Shown piece by piece: positions 1 to 11,797 of a stretch of 64,000 bases of DNA (the first letter of the stretch is position 1; every line of letters begins with the position of its first letter). The DNA is from Crocodylus rhombifer (lineage: Eukaryota > Chordata > Crocodylia > Crocodylidae). Made by a program: the position numbers and the translations under genes. The notes beneath the pieces were generated by a model, which worked only from the letters and a program-made list of their open reading frames with translations, had not been told where the DNA came from and ran no database searches. The stretch lies in NCBI GenBank assembly GCA_038503035.1, contig JAVSML010024592.1, positions 285,212 through 349,211 of the forward strand, read 5' to 3'.

Positions 1-47
<47 letters not shown>
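1..47. repeat. (TG)n microsatellite
   Basis: The window opens inside an uninterrupted TG dinucleotide run of 47 bases, so its true length is unknown. It is a simple repeat with no coding content. Confidence 0.98.
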
Positions 48-51
<4 letters not shown>

Positions 52-1230
52 GGTACCCCATCAATGTATCAAAGCACCTTTTTGGTAGGCGCTTCTCCAG
101 AAACTGAATGGAGGCTGGCAGGAAGAAGAACATTTGAGACACTTGAACAGCCATAACCACGTTGTCAGAGGGCAGCTGAGAGAGGTGCATCTTGTCTACT
201 TCTGCATCTCTCCCTCTGATGGCTGCAGACAGAGCTGAATGGTCAGAACTGCTGGGCAACTCTCTGGTGTTGAGGCCGCCTTGGGACCTTTTTTTTTTTC
301 TTTCGGGGTTTATTTTTTTTGACTTGCTGACAGACCCTGTTGGCGTTTCTGGCAGCTCTGCTGGAATAATGGGTGGCAGGGGAGAGGCAAGAACTATGTA
401 GGTGTCTCTGCTGCTTTGCCTCAAAACCAGTCTCTCAGCATTAAGTGAGGAAAGTGATAACTGTGAGCGCAGCTGGTAACATATGGCACCCGTCCCCTGC
501 CTTAGCAATTGCTCAGTGAACTCTGAAAGCGGAGTACAGCCCCTGTAGCTTCAGCCAGATGCAGCTCTGAAAAATCCTATAATGGAGCAGGCCATTATTC
601 TATTACCAGTGAGAATTTCACGTTTCACATCCCCCATTTTCTGGCTGCCTCTCTGGGGAGAGTCTGCCATGCTTGCTTCCTCCTCCCACTCCTTTATTTA
701 TTTATTTATTTTTAAAATTCATTTTCTCTCCAGGGCTGCTTCAGTCATTTTCCAACTCTAGTCTCTTAGATTTGGTTGCTCTGCATTTTCTGTCAGCCTT
801 CCTGTTCCTGAGAGGCAGGGGCAGCTGTGTCTGCCGCTGATGCTAGAGGTATTCTTTGGCAGTTTTGATGCACAAAGTAGGTCTAGTCTCCATCTCTTGA
901 GCGGGGAATAACCAGTCTCAGCATAGCAGGCGGTAAAGTTCAGTGACCGTTGTAAAGGCCAATCTGCCTCTCTTGCTTGTGTGTGTATCTTTTGATCTCC
1001 AAGCAATGCTCACTCTACAAGTTTTTTTGTTTGTTTTTAAAGGGCTAGTTTCCATGTAAACTGTAGAAAGGCAATAACAAGTGGCTGCCTATGTAACTAT
1101 TTTTTTGTTTAAACCAAATTCACTTTTTGTGTTGGTGCTGTTTCCATGTCACCCTGCTCAGAGGGTCAAACATAAGTGGGTCCTTTTCACTTTATGGTTC
1201 TCATGTGCTAACTTAAGACCTTGGCAGGCT
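48..1230. other. Non-coding sequence, no feature recognised
   Basis: Apparently unique non-coding DNA with short T-rich and TTTA-type runs near 700-715. No exon, RNA gene or recognisable transposon was seen. Confidence 0.5.
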
Positions 1231-1450
1231 GAGTTCTTTGGGAAGGTGTGATATCTTTTATTAGCTCAACTGAGCAGTTGGACAAAAGTTCTTTGCAAGC
1301 TTTCAGACATAGGGTTCTTGTGCCCAAAAGCTTGCAAGAAACTTTTTTCCGACTACTCAGTTGGGCTAATAAAAGATATCGCATCTACTCAAAGAACCTG
1401 GCCTACCTATGTCCTTAGACCAACACGGCTACAACCCCAAACCCTGCAAC
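1231..1450. mobile_element. Foldback (palindromic) interspersed repeat with ACCAACACGGCTACAAC tail
   Basis: Bases from about 1233 to 1303 and 1326 to 1399 form two long inverted arms. GATATCTTTTATTAGCTCAA at 1250 pairs with the reverse complement of TTGGGCTAATAAAAGATATC ending at 1380, and pairing continues outward through TTCTTTG and CAAAGAA. After the second arm comes the motif ACCAACACGGCTACAAC, which I recognise from interspersed repeats common in turtles and crocodilians. No open frame is present, so this is a non-autonomous element. The exact family name and outer limits are not certain. Confidence 0.7.
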
Positions 1451-4400
1451 TTAGGACCTTGTTACACGTTATATTTAGGACATGTTTTATTTAGATTATA
1501 GTAAGCAGTACTATGAGTTAGAAAGTTTTCTGAACAATCACACAGTAATGCTTAATATGATGTAAATAAAACATGTCCTGAGTGCCAGAGCTTTGAAAAC
1601 CCCAGTGCACTGCAGGGCTGGGACTGACCAAGAGCCTCCCCACTGCACCCGTGTCTTGACGTAGCTCCAATAAGGTTCCCCCCATACTGGACCAAAGCTA
1701 ATTCAAGACTGGTGCAGTGGGAAGACTGGGACTGGTCAGCTCTCTTGAACTGGCACCAAAGCAGTGCCACTGGCTGTGACTGACCACCAGTGTTTATATT
1801 TGGGTGCTCCCCCCATTTTCCTTAAACTAGCCTTTGCCATATTCTAAAAACCCTGAAACACCTAACAGTTCAGGTTCTGTGTGACCTGAGGTGTTTAGAA
1901 AGGAGCCTTGACCTGAATTAGTAGGGGAGCTGGTCTGTGGTGTGGTGAAGCTGGAAGGAGACATTTTCCATCTTGATGCTGTAGCTGCTCCTGTCAGCTT
2001 AGCCTTATAACAGTTTTACAATCTTTATTTGTTATAGATTTAAGAGGATTTCTGTGAGCACAGCAGATTATTATAAGTCGGAGAGCAGTCTCCGCCTGAT
2101 ATTCCTTCAGCAAGTATTTATTTTAAGTGGGTTTAACTGTATTTAATATTTTTGCATAGACCATAAGTAAATTGTTTACACTATTAGAAAAATAGAATCT
2201 AGATAAAAATGAAGGCATTATTTTTTTTCAGGCTGTTCTGAGGGAGGGGAGAAGCTCACTCATGGAGACCAATGAAAGCAAAGCAGCCATATGAAAAAAA
2301 TATTTCAGACTTCCATAAAGCATTGATTAGTAATGTCACCAAACATCCATTTCCACACTGAAGATGCTGTAGGGGGGACAATTTCAAGGAACAGTCAAGT
2401 GCTGCATGAAGTGGCATTGGTGTTTGCAGTAGGTTGGGTTTTTCCCTGTTGGATTGATGATCCAGTAGCAATAGGGAGCTGTACTGCACCTTTTGATGGT
2501 GAATGAAAACTGAAGTATTGACCACTTACAGGGTCACTAGTAATTGCATGGCATATCACGTGGGATTTGGGGCCTTGACTCTAACACTGTGGCCAAATGC
2601 CACAGTATCCCACTTTTCTCATGCCAACACTAGTGCATGGGGTTGCCACTTTCACTTTACTGGCATGGCAGTCTAATCCTGTCTCTATAATCGGTGCAGC
2701 TTCTATGAGGCTAGGTGGTTAGCCTCGTGTTCAACCCCTCCCCATTTCATCTAGGCACTGAACCAGCAACTGCACCAAGATGTAGCTGGCAGAGTTGGAT
2801 GCCGCTGCCTAAAATTACATTTATGCTTTCCCATACTTCAATTGGATATGGCATTCTGTACTTCCCCTCCCCAGCTGTTTGGTAATGTTATCATATGCTG
2901 TGAAACAGCTGCTTTTCATCTTGGAAAGTACAGCTATGCTGAAACCTACTACTTTGCATCAAACCTGGTTTTTGTGTTTTAAGGGTTTTTATGTCACCTT
3001 CTGTGAATCTTCTGAAGCAAAGGCAGGCAAGCCAGACTGCATTCAGAAAGCTGAGGGAAAGTATGTGTCAGTACATCTCTTTGAACCACACAACAGCATA
3101 CTTCATTGGTCCTCTGTCTCATTCCTCCTTCCCTTCTCCAACATACCTTATTAAAGACAGAACACTCGAGGGAGGTATGCAAACACAAATAAATCAGACA
3201 GGCTTTGCATGAGTCTCCTGCTGCTCAGAGCTGATTTTTGAATAGTGACCTGTTGAGACTGTGGCCAGCATCCTTAATCCTTTGAATATTTCAAACAATG
3301 CTAATGGGATGGGGGTAACCACTGTACCCGTACTAATTGCCACTAAGGGAGGATTTTCTAGGGAGAATGCAGGAAGGGGCTAATGAGATGAAACTGAACA
3401 AAGAAACTTTCAAGCTCAATGCTGGGAGAAATATGGTAATGGTATAGCCATTAATCTGTGAACCAGTCTTGCAAAGACGAATGATGGGGCATCTGGAGCT
3501 CTTCCTGGCTCAATGTACTGGCTCTATTAGTAGTGATGGGAGGGACAACCTCCCCCACCTCTCCCCCCCGTACATGATATGTGAGTCCCTACCGGTTTCG
3601 TAGACTCTTCAGGTGCATCTGAGTGCTGTTGCCTTTCTGCTTAGTGTAATCAGGGACCATGTATTCAGAACCAAATTCTTGCATCCTGCTTACTGATCAG
3701 AGGGGTTGAATGATGAGACTCTCGTGCCCTGTTGAAGTGAAGAATTGTCCCACCACGTGGTTGCAAATTATGGCTGTGTAATTTGTAGTACTTCCCTACC
3801 AGTCCTGTTTCAAGTGCGCTGGTGCATCTTGTCCACAGCGATTGCAGAATTGTAGACATCCTGTTGCATTGTGGGTACCTGCCCCACAGTCCAGCTCAGT
3901 TCCTTTGAGGTTACATCACTGGTGCAGAACGGTATGAGTAGCCTGGAAGAAGCTGCTAGAGAAAAAAAGGCTTTAGTTGACTGAGGTTTTCATAGCTCAT
4001 GATTTCAAGGTAAGGGACTTTCTGCTGTGTTTTGTACCTGTATCTTGGGGACTACAAAGCGCAGAGACATGATCAGGAAGGTCACCTTAAGATATGGGCA
4101 TTTTGGGAGCATTGGGAGTACCTACTGCATCTGTAAAGTTGCAAGAGTAGAGCCTTCAGGTCTTGTTAGCTCTGCAATAGTACAGAGCAGCCTAGTACAC
4201 CACATACATGGGATGACACTTGATCCAAATAAGTGCCATTGCAATAGGGCCAGCAGTGCTTGTCCTCCCAAGTAGAATAGTGAGACATTTTTATGATTAG
4301 TACAAAAGGCCCCACTCTAACTACACTGGATATAGCATATCTAGAAGCCTCAAATTCAGGTCTAGAGGAAGTAGCTTAGTGGCACATTAGAGGTGAATTT

Positions 4401-7369
4401 GTCTGAAGTTGTTGTCTCAGACATGGGACTGCTGTTGTCTAGGAGCTGGGGACTGGGAGACTGAATATCCTTCCCCTTGAGACCCTTCTGTGGGTCTAGA
4501 TCTTTCCTCCAAGCACTCTGGGAAGGCAGTGGGTTTATGGTGAAGGGAGGAAGGTGCAAATAGAGGACTAAGAATGGAGCTCTGGCTGCTCTGGCAAGGC
4601 AGGGTGGGGCATACAAGCAGTGTAGAGGAGACCTATGGTGGTGCTGTGTGTTCACAGACAATGGAGGACATGCATCTGGTCCTGTTGTGAAAAGGAGCAG
4701 CCTCTCTGGCTGAGGAAGATGATTGGGTGCCTCTGTGTCATTGTCCATACCTCTACCACCTCCCAAATCCGCCCTCATCCTCCTCACCCATCCTGCAGCA
4801 GGTGTTCCAGTAGCTTTTCCCCTGCAAAATCCAGTTGTCTGAGCCTTTCCAGACTTAAAAAACAGCCAAGGTGAGGCTGCCTGCTGGCTACTCTGGTTCT
4901 GAGTACAGGGGTGTTGAGTGAATATATCCATGGATATATTCTTGCCACTCTTTCCCCCTCCTCTCTGTCCAAACATATTTGGGAATTAAGGGTAAGCAAA
5001 GAAGACTGGCAAGGCCTTTGAAGTGACTTGACTAGCAACAAGGGCTGGTGAGGAGTACGTAATGAGATACCAGCATTCGCTACTTTTAGATAATTTCTGA
5101 GCCATTATTCTTGTGGCCAGAACTGAGAGTGCAACTGCCCTTGGAGACGTGCCGCTCGTCGGATTTCATCTATTTCAAGAGGATCCTGCTAAAGGTCTGA
5201 TCTCTACCTCTCGACAATGGCTTGAGGTGAACTTTAATGGGATTGCAGCAAGGCAAGGCGTAGAGTGGATGGAGTGAATTAAGAGATCAAAGGTGGAGGG
5301 GGGTAGCCGTTGAGCGATGGGCCACACAAGTGTTCTGTCTCTGATCGTAATTTAACAGTTTCACTGAACTGACTGGAGGTGAAATGAGCTGGTGCAATAG
5401 CCCAGGAGGCAGAAGTACCCTATCTACCCACTGTAGGTACGGCAAGCTTCCCTAAGATACTGTGCCACCGATCTCTCTCCGGGGAAAATGGATTCTCCTT
5501 TCACATGGCCCATTTTGTCCTAGGCCTCTCTCTCAAGGTTATGCCCGTTATGCAGGTGGCTTTTTGATTTCTCTTGTGCACTAGCAATCGAATGGAAATC
5601 CTGTTTCCTTTACAGCTTTACTGGACTTGAACCTGTGGGTCCCTGGCCAGTCCCCTGAGCCTTCTAGTTCCTCCCTGCTTTGTTAGCTGAAGTGAGCCAG
5701 GTGAGAAATGTGGCATGTGTGACACAGATCCTTCTATTAACTTGGGGACTAGAGCACTACCTACTGAATCCCTACCGTCACTACCTTGACAAGAGGCCTC
5801 CGAGTAAATCCAGGACTACAAACCTGTGCTGAACCTGATTAAGCTGATGAAATCTGACAAGATCACAGCCCGAGGTGGTATTGCCACAGGCCGTTTAGCT
5901 GGGAACTGTTCCCACTATAGCAGCACTAACATTAGGATCTCTCACTTGAATCCTGTCACGATATGCTTTTGTCCATTGAATATAGTGCATGTGATGGTCT
6001 TAGTCAGTCATTAGGCTGCAAATGGATGCCATAGAGAGACTCGGCCCTTAAATATCTTTGCAGAGGTTTTTTGAGTCACCAGCTGTGTCTGCAGAGTGGG
6101 GACAGCCGTTCCGCACTTTCCATGCTGCCTAGAGCATCAGGGTCTGTTTGGATGAGTTAATGTCAGCCAGGATATCTGGATTTGTCTCCTTCTCCCCTAC
6201 CCCAAGCAAGTGCAACAGCATCTTTAAGTTCCAACAGGATCACTCCCCAGAGACCGCTCTGCTGTTTTTACAGCTTGCTGAAGGATGTTCCCTTAGCTTC
6301 ATCAGCGAACTATGCAAATTCAACCTGGAGGCAGGCCTCATTTGGCATTTATCAGTGTCGTGGTAGTCCCTGCTCAGTATGTTAGTGTCCTACTCACTGT
6401 GTTGCCTGAAGCATGCACAGCAGGGACCCAGAATGCTCTCAGGAGCACAGCCGACTCTGCCTGGTGTGTGTGTATCAGTGTATGCTGCCTCTGAGTTGCA
6501 CTGTGCCAGCATGCTCTATAGAAAGTGCTCAGTGATAGTGAATGGGAGAGTGCTACAGAAAGGAATACATGTGGTGAAATATGATGTTCTTTCCTTTGCT
6601 ACCCTGCCTCAACAAGCAGCCAGAAGTAGGTTGGAGCAGCTCCTTTATATACTAGGAAACAACTACTAGTTAAGATGGATGTAAAACAGGACCACCCCAT
6701 CCTGCCCCCCTGCCCCCAGCATAGGGGCAATGCCCTGTAGGAAGCCCAAAGGCAAGCTGCCCATGGTCCTGATAGCTGTTGCAGAGCCAGCAACAGAATG
6801 ACCTCGTTATTTTTGTGGCCCATGTAAAACCAGGGACTTGCTTTTCTCAGCAGTAAATGTTTCTGTTCCAGAGCATATTTGCATAAATTGGGCTCTCGTT
6901 TTTGCCATTCAGATTTGTGCTCATCTGGGAGCGGTTTCACTTTAAATAAAGCGACTCTGATTCCTTTGTCTCATCCAGTACAGTGGGGTTAATCTCTTCC
7001 TTGGCACCTGATTATTCACTGTTGGGGGTGCACACATGTGTTTCCCTGCTGCTGGTTTGAATTTTTCATTTTGTCGCCTTTAATCCCTGTCTGGAAACCA
7101 TGGCCAGTTCTCTGATGTTTCTCAGGGTCTCTAATACCTGAGCCCCAGCAAGAATTCACTGGGAGAAACTCCGTCTCCCCCACCTTCCATCTCCCTTCTA
7201 CTGATCTGTACAGAAGCAGCATGCATGTGTGTGTCTGGACTGAGCTTCAAGTGTGTGCATATCCCCCCGACCTGCCCAAAGGCTGGTGTGCCAGTGAATC
7301 AGGTAATTTAGAGACAGTGATCAAACCTCATGCATTGTTGTGTGTCATGTCCTGCCCCCCTGAGGTGGG
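1451..7369. other. Non-coding stretch, no gene seen
   Basis: No exon with paired splice sites, RNA gene or clear transposon was recognised. A 204-codon minus-strand open frame at 4362-4976 has a proline- and serine-rich, low-complexity translation, no domain signature and no start context. I regard it as chance. Confidence 0.5.
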
Positions 7370-7460
7370 CAGGAATCGTTGTACCTATTTGCCCAGTGGA
7401 GAAAGTGAAGCTGAAGCACAACAGGGGGGGAAATCTAGCAGAGTCCCACAGCAGGTTACT
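7370..7460 (+). repeat. MIR-like SINE fragment
   Basis: The stretch reads like a diverged MIR core (gtacctatttgcccagtgg, then gaagctgaagcacaacag, then gagtcccacagcaggt). This corresponds to the 'counts, fraction, sloping to tested cell bank' style conserved core of MIR: a lower-limit run followed by GAGGCACAG and TCACACAGC-type motifs. The fragment is old and short, and the boundaries are approximate. Confidence 0.35.
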
Positions 7461-8730
7461 GACAGGAATAAGTCTCAGACTCCTCTTGGGGTGGGCTGCC
7501 ATAGCTCGTAACAAGGTCTTCTGATTCTTTGCTTTCCTACATTGTCAACATGTTATGGCTACAAGCTTCCCACACAGCTTTTACAGCCAGGTTTCTAGTT
7601 TGTGGCTGCCTCTCTGCACCAGGTGGGATGAGCATCTCCATTTGTACCTTCTAGCATTCCCTCCACACCCCTGCTTAGACACCTGGGTATCACTGTTTCA
7701 ATAAACTTTTCTGTTCTTATTTATCTTCTGACCCTTGAAATAGAGCCCACTTGGGGAGCATCTCTCTATCATCCTTGCATATCCCTTTTGTTCCCCAGAG
7801 TCCTCCTGGTGGGGAATCTTGCTCCCCCACTCCTGGTCCCTTGGAAAGTTCTCTGTAGCTTGGGATTTCTTCTTTTTTTTTCTTTCTCGGTGCTTTTGTT
7901 GGGGTGTAATTAGCTGGCGCTGCCAGTGAAGCGTTGCTCCCAAGAGACTCTCTCCCTCTCTCTCTGACATTAGCAGCAGACAGTGACTAAAACAAAGAGA
8001 CAGCTCGGTACGCGCGGCATGTTCACTTCATACGTTTCAGGCTCCTTGCTGCTGTTGTGAGCACAAAGGGATCGCAGATGTGCAATAAAGAGGAGCGCTT
8101 TGAACAAGTGGTGGCAGAATCTCTCCTTTTCCCCCACACCTCCTTTTGCAGACATGAGTTGGATTAAAATTGTATGAGCTAACCATGTGTGTGATTTCTC
8201 CCCCCACCCCACCAATTTGAGATTTGGGCAGGTGATTGCTCTTTGTAAAAAAAAAGTGGAGAAAGGGTTTCAGGTTGTGTGTGTGTTTATGAGCTGCTGA
8301 AAGGCAAGTTGCATTCCTAGTGCCTGCTTTTCCTGTAGAAAGGCTACAGTTTAAGACGGTCTGTTCTGGATGTTCCCTGCTAACTGTGGGCATGTATCCC
8401 AGTGAGGGTGGAGCAGAAGTGAGTCTCTTGCATCTCTGAAACTTGCTTGCACGCTCTGGTTTTTAGCAGGAACATCCAAAAGGATGTGACAGGGGTGTTA
8501 GTTAGAAGTATTTTATGCTGTAAACTTCCTGGATTAAGCTTGGAATCTTTTGCTGGCACCAAATAGTGTAAGTCACAGTGATAGTTTGTAACACAAATGA
8601 TCACTTTAAAATAAAACATTCTTCAGTCTCCTACCCTGACTGGGGTCCTTATGCTGCTCTGTGAAAAATGAAGTTCTCTTGCTCCTAAGCAGCTTCTTGC
8701 CTCTTTCTCTGGTCCCTGCTGAATGAGTAG

Positions 8731-9794
8731 CAGGGTTGTATAAACTTTCCCCCAGCGTTTCGTTTCAAAGCTGTTTCGATGCATTTCGAGGTCAAAAAAG
8801 CGAAATTAAAACGAAACAAAAGCCTTCGAAACAGCTTCAAAACAAAACAAGGAAGCTCGAAACGTTTCAAAACTTTCAGAACGTTTTGAGTTTCGAAGCC
8901 AGGCTTACTGGCTTCAGCCCTGGTCCCAGTCGGCAGCACCCGCCTCCTGACATCTGGCAGGCAGATCAGGGGCTCCCTGCACCCTTGGGAGGGCTGTGGG
9001 GGCTGTCCCCACACCAGCTGATTTGCCCCACGTGCTGCCAGAGCCAGCCAGGTGGGGGCCTGGGGCAGATCAGCTGGTGGGGGGACCCTCCCCTGCCCTG
9101 GTCCCTACCTGAGCTGATTTGCCCCAGTCCTGCTGGCCCCAGGCGGCAGCACCTGGCTCCTGTCAGCGAGCAGGCAAATTGGGAGCCTGGTGGCACCCCC
9201 AGAAGGGCTGCCGGGGGCTGTTCCTTAGTCCTCCTGGGGATGTGTGCTCCCAGCCTGCCTGCTGGGAGACAGGAGCTGGATGCTGCTGCCTGGGGCCAGC
9301 GGCAGCACCAGTCTACCCAGCGCTGGTCTGTCATCTGGCAGGCAGATCAGGGGCCCGCACCACCAGGAGGACTCCAGCACAGCCCCTGCAGCCCTCCTGG
9401 GAGTGCGGACGGGCCCCTGATCTGCCTTCCAGATGAGAGGAGCTGGGTGCTGCCGCCTGGGATCTTCTTGTGCTGGTCCCAGGCGGCAGCACCTGGCTTC
9501 TCTCATCTGGCAGGTAGATCAGGGGCTCATACCCCTGGGAGGACTCTGGCACAGCCCTGGCAGCCCTCCTCGGAGTGCAGGGAAGCCCCATATCTGCCTG
9601 CCTGCTGCATTTTATGTTCCCCCATAATAACCTATGGGCAAAATGTCGAAACAGCATCGAAACAGCAAAACAGTTTCGATGAAATGAAACGGAACAGTGC
9701 TTTTGAAACTAAACGAAACTCAAAATGAAACACTATCCCGTCGAATCATTGAACTGGAAGTCGAATCAGAACAGTGCTGTTTCGTACAGCCCTA
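8731..9794. mobile_element. Non-autonomous hAT-like DNA transposon, 1,064 bp, with perfect 8-bp TSD
   Basis: The element is flanked by a perfect 8-bp direct duplication, ATGAGTAG, at 8723-8730 and 9795-9802. Its ends are imperfect inverted repeats: CAGGGTTGTATAAAC at the left, and the reverse complement of GTTTCGTACAGCCCTA at the right. An 8-bp duplication with TAG/CAG-type ends is the hallmark of the hAT superfamily. Both subterminal zones (8750-8900 and 9640-9790) are rich in CGAAAC/GTTTCGA motifs, which could have served as transposase sites. The GC-rich centre holds diverged tandem units. A long open frame crosses the element but is a by-product of skewed composition; no transposase motif is seen. 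Confidence 0.85.
8940..9600. repeat. Internal imperfect tandem/inverted repeats inside the hAT-like element
   Basis: A unit built around CATCTGGCAGGCAGATCAGG recurs at about 8949, 9331 and 9507 and appears inverted near 9412. A second motif, CAGGCGGCAGCACCTGGC, recurs at about 9140 and 9482. The units are GC-rich and have few stop codons in several frames, which explains the overlapping long open frames on both strands. Confidence 0.7.
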
Positions 9795-9894
9795 ATGAGT
9801 AGCACTCCCTAAGTTCCCCCCGTCTGCTGCCGCCTTTGCTGCTGAGGCAGTGTGTGCAGCTGCTCACTGGGTGTTGGGCAAACAGTGCATTATC

Positions 9895-9990
9895 CTGAGC
9901 TCTGACACTGATTCACTGTGTGACCTTGGTCCAAGTCACTTCCCTGATTTTGTATCTTTTCCCCTGCTCTGTAAACTTGAAGGTAAGACT
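9895..9990 (-). repeat. MIR-like SINE fragment
   Basis: The order CTCTGACACTGATTCACTGT, GTGACCTTGGTCCAAGTCAC, CCCTG then CTGTAAACTTG matches the known MIR core (a TGTGACCTTGGGCAAGTCAC block followed by a CTGTAAAATGGG-type block). It is diverged and non-coding. The strand is assigned by the usual consensus orientation and is weak. Confidence 0.55.
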
Positions 9991-11054
9991 TGCTTCCCTC
10001 TTGAAGGGTTGGCTTTCAATTAAAATGGTTGCAAAAAGTTGCAAGATTCTCTGATAAGAGGCTCCTTTTCCATGCAAAGTATTGTTTTCTTCAGCTTTGT
10101 CAGCCAGTGTGGATGACAGAGTCACCTTTCTGGAGCCCTTCAGTTTGACCATGCATCTTGGGTGCTGCTAGGGGAGGCAGAAGGATGTTGATGTGATTAC
10201 TTTAGCTCTCCCTCAGGTGCTCATCCTGTTGGAACAGGTTTGAGTTGCAGTACATGCAAGGGGCTCTGCACAGCTGACTGCTGAGGGGTTGCTATTCTGA
10301 ATGCAACCCAGGGAGGCCATGCTTTTTACAGTGATCTCTTTTGGCACAGTTGCAGTCTTGTGCTGAGGCATTGCGCACAGCACCTGGGTCTTTTGCCTTC
10401 TGAAAGGTGGACACATAGTTAAAGTTGTGCTCTGGCAGGAGACGGACCTCCTCCCTCCCCACCCCAAATGTGGGGGCCTCATGTGGGTGACGGAGAAGTC
10501 CAGGTGACTCATAATCTTGGCAGGTCCCCCTCAGGAGAGCGAAGAGCTGTCTATACTGACAGCATCACAGATTTTGAAGGCAAAATGTATTCCCAAGGGT
10601 CCCTCAGCAGTAAGAAAATAACATGTTGCTAGTAGTGCTTGTCAGCAGTGTGGGTCTCCCTGGCCTCCCCACAGCTGCTGCTGAAAACACATTTTGCCCA
10701 ACCCACCCCCCCTTAGCAACTCTTCTGTTCTCTGCCCTGCTTGACAGAGAGCTCAGGGCTGGAAAGGCTACTGCTGACAGCCCAGCAGTTTCATTAGCAA
10801 GCACAGACTCTGCATGGTTGTGCATGTGTAGGCTGCCGTCCACGCGTGGGGGAAACGAGTTCTGTTACCTAGCACTATTCCTGCCGACAGGGATCTGCCT
10901 CTTGTCTAGCACAGGCCAAATTCAGCCTGCTATATGCTCACCTCTGCAATTTGACTGATGCAAGGATTGGAGTTTTGCATCTTTGAGAGCAAACTGTTTC
11001 TGAAGCAGAGGGGTGATGCACTTGCAATGCCAGAGGCTTGGGATAGGTAGGAAT

Positions 11055-11789
11055 TAGGGCTGTGCGAAATTTTGGGAGCTGTTCCATTTCGGTGCCCGAA
11101 ACACTGAATCCAAATCGAAACGGAAGGCTCAGAAACATCTCCAAAACGAAACAAGGCATCTGAAATGTTTTGGAAAATTTCAGAGTTTTGGAGAGAGGCT
11201 TGCAGGGAAACAGTTGTACACTGCTGGTCCCTGCCATGCGACTCTGCTCCTCAGGGAGCAGAGATCCACGCCGGGGGGCTCCTCGCTGCTGCTGCCCACC
11301 CCATGTAAACCCATGTCACCAGGGCAACGTGGGGCAGGCAGCGGTGGCAAGAAGAACCCCGGCACAGAACTCTGCTCCCTGCATAGCCCAGTCGTGTGGC
11401 AGGGACCAGCCAGCTTGCTTGTTGCTCTGTGCTGCTTCCCTGCCCTGTGACCTGGCGTGACAGGGATCAGAGATCTGCACAGGGGTCTCCTCACCTACAC
11501 AGAGGGCAGCGGCCCTCCCCCGGACGAGCCATCCGTGGCCCTGTCCTTCCTGCTGCGGCCCCAAGCCCCTGGCCTTAAGCCCCACCTGGCTGGGTAGAGC
11601 TATGCGAAGCTTCCTTGAAGCCTGTTTGAAACAGATTCGGAGGAGATTCAGTGGATTCAGCAGATTCTCCAAAGAAGATTTGGCCGAAACAAAGCAAGAC
11701 AGTGATCAGAAACACGGAAATCAATCACTGTCCTCTGAAATGGCTGAATCTGAAGCCAAATCGAAACACAGCCGTTTCACCCAGCCCTA
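11055..11789. mobile_element. Non-autonomous hAT-like DNA transposon, 735 bp, related to the 8,731 element
   Basis: The left end TAGGGCTGTGCGAAAT and right end GTTTCACCCAGCCCTA form inverted termini. The flanks carry an 8-bp duplication with one mismatch: GTAGGAAT at 11047-11054 and GTACGAAT at 11790-11797. Subterminal zones contain the same AAACGAAA/CGAAAC/TTTCGG-type words as the element at 8731-9794, so both probably belong to one family or a family group mobilised by one transposase. The GC-rich middle (11230-11590) has no transposase signature. Elements with these ends are, to my knowledge, abundant in crocodilians. Confidence 0.82.
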
Positions 11790-11797
11790 GTACGAAT

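Noticed and set aside
4362..4976. 204-codon open frame on the - strand
   Set aside because: Low-complexity proline/serine translation without a domain, splice context or promoter; consistent with chance in stop-poor sequence.
8736..9728. 330-codon open frame on the + strand
   Set aside because: It lies wholly inside a hAT-like MITE with GC-rich tandem units; other frames on both strands are also open and no protein motif is present.
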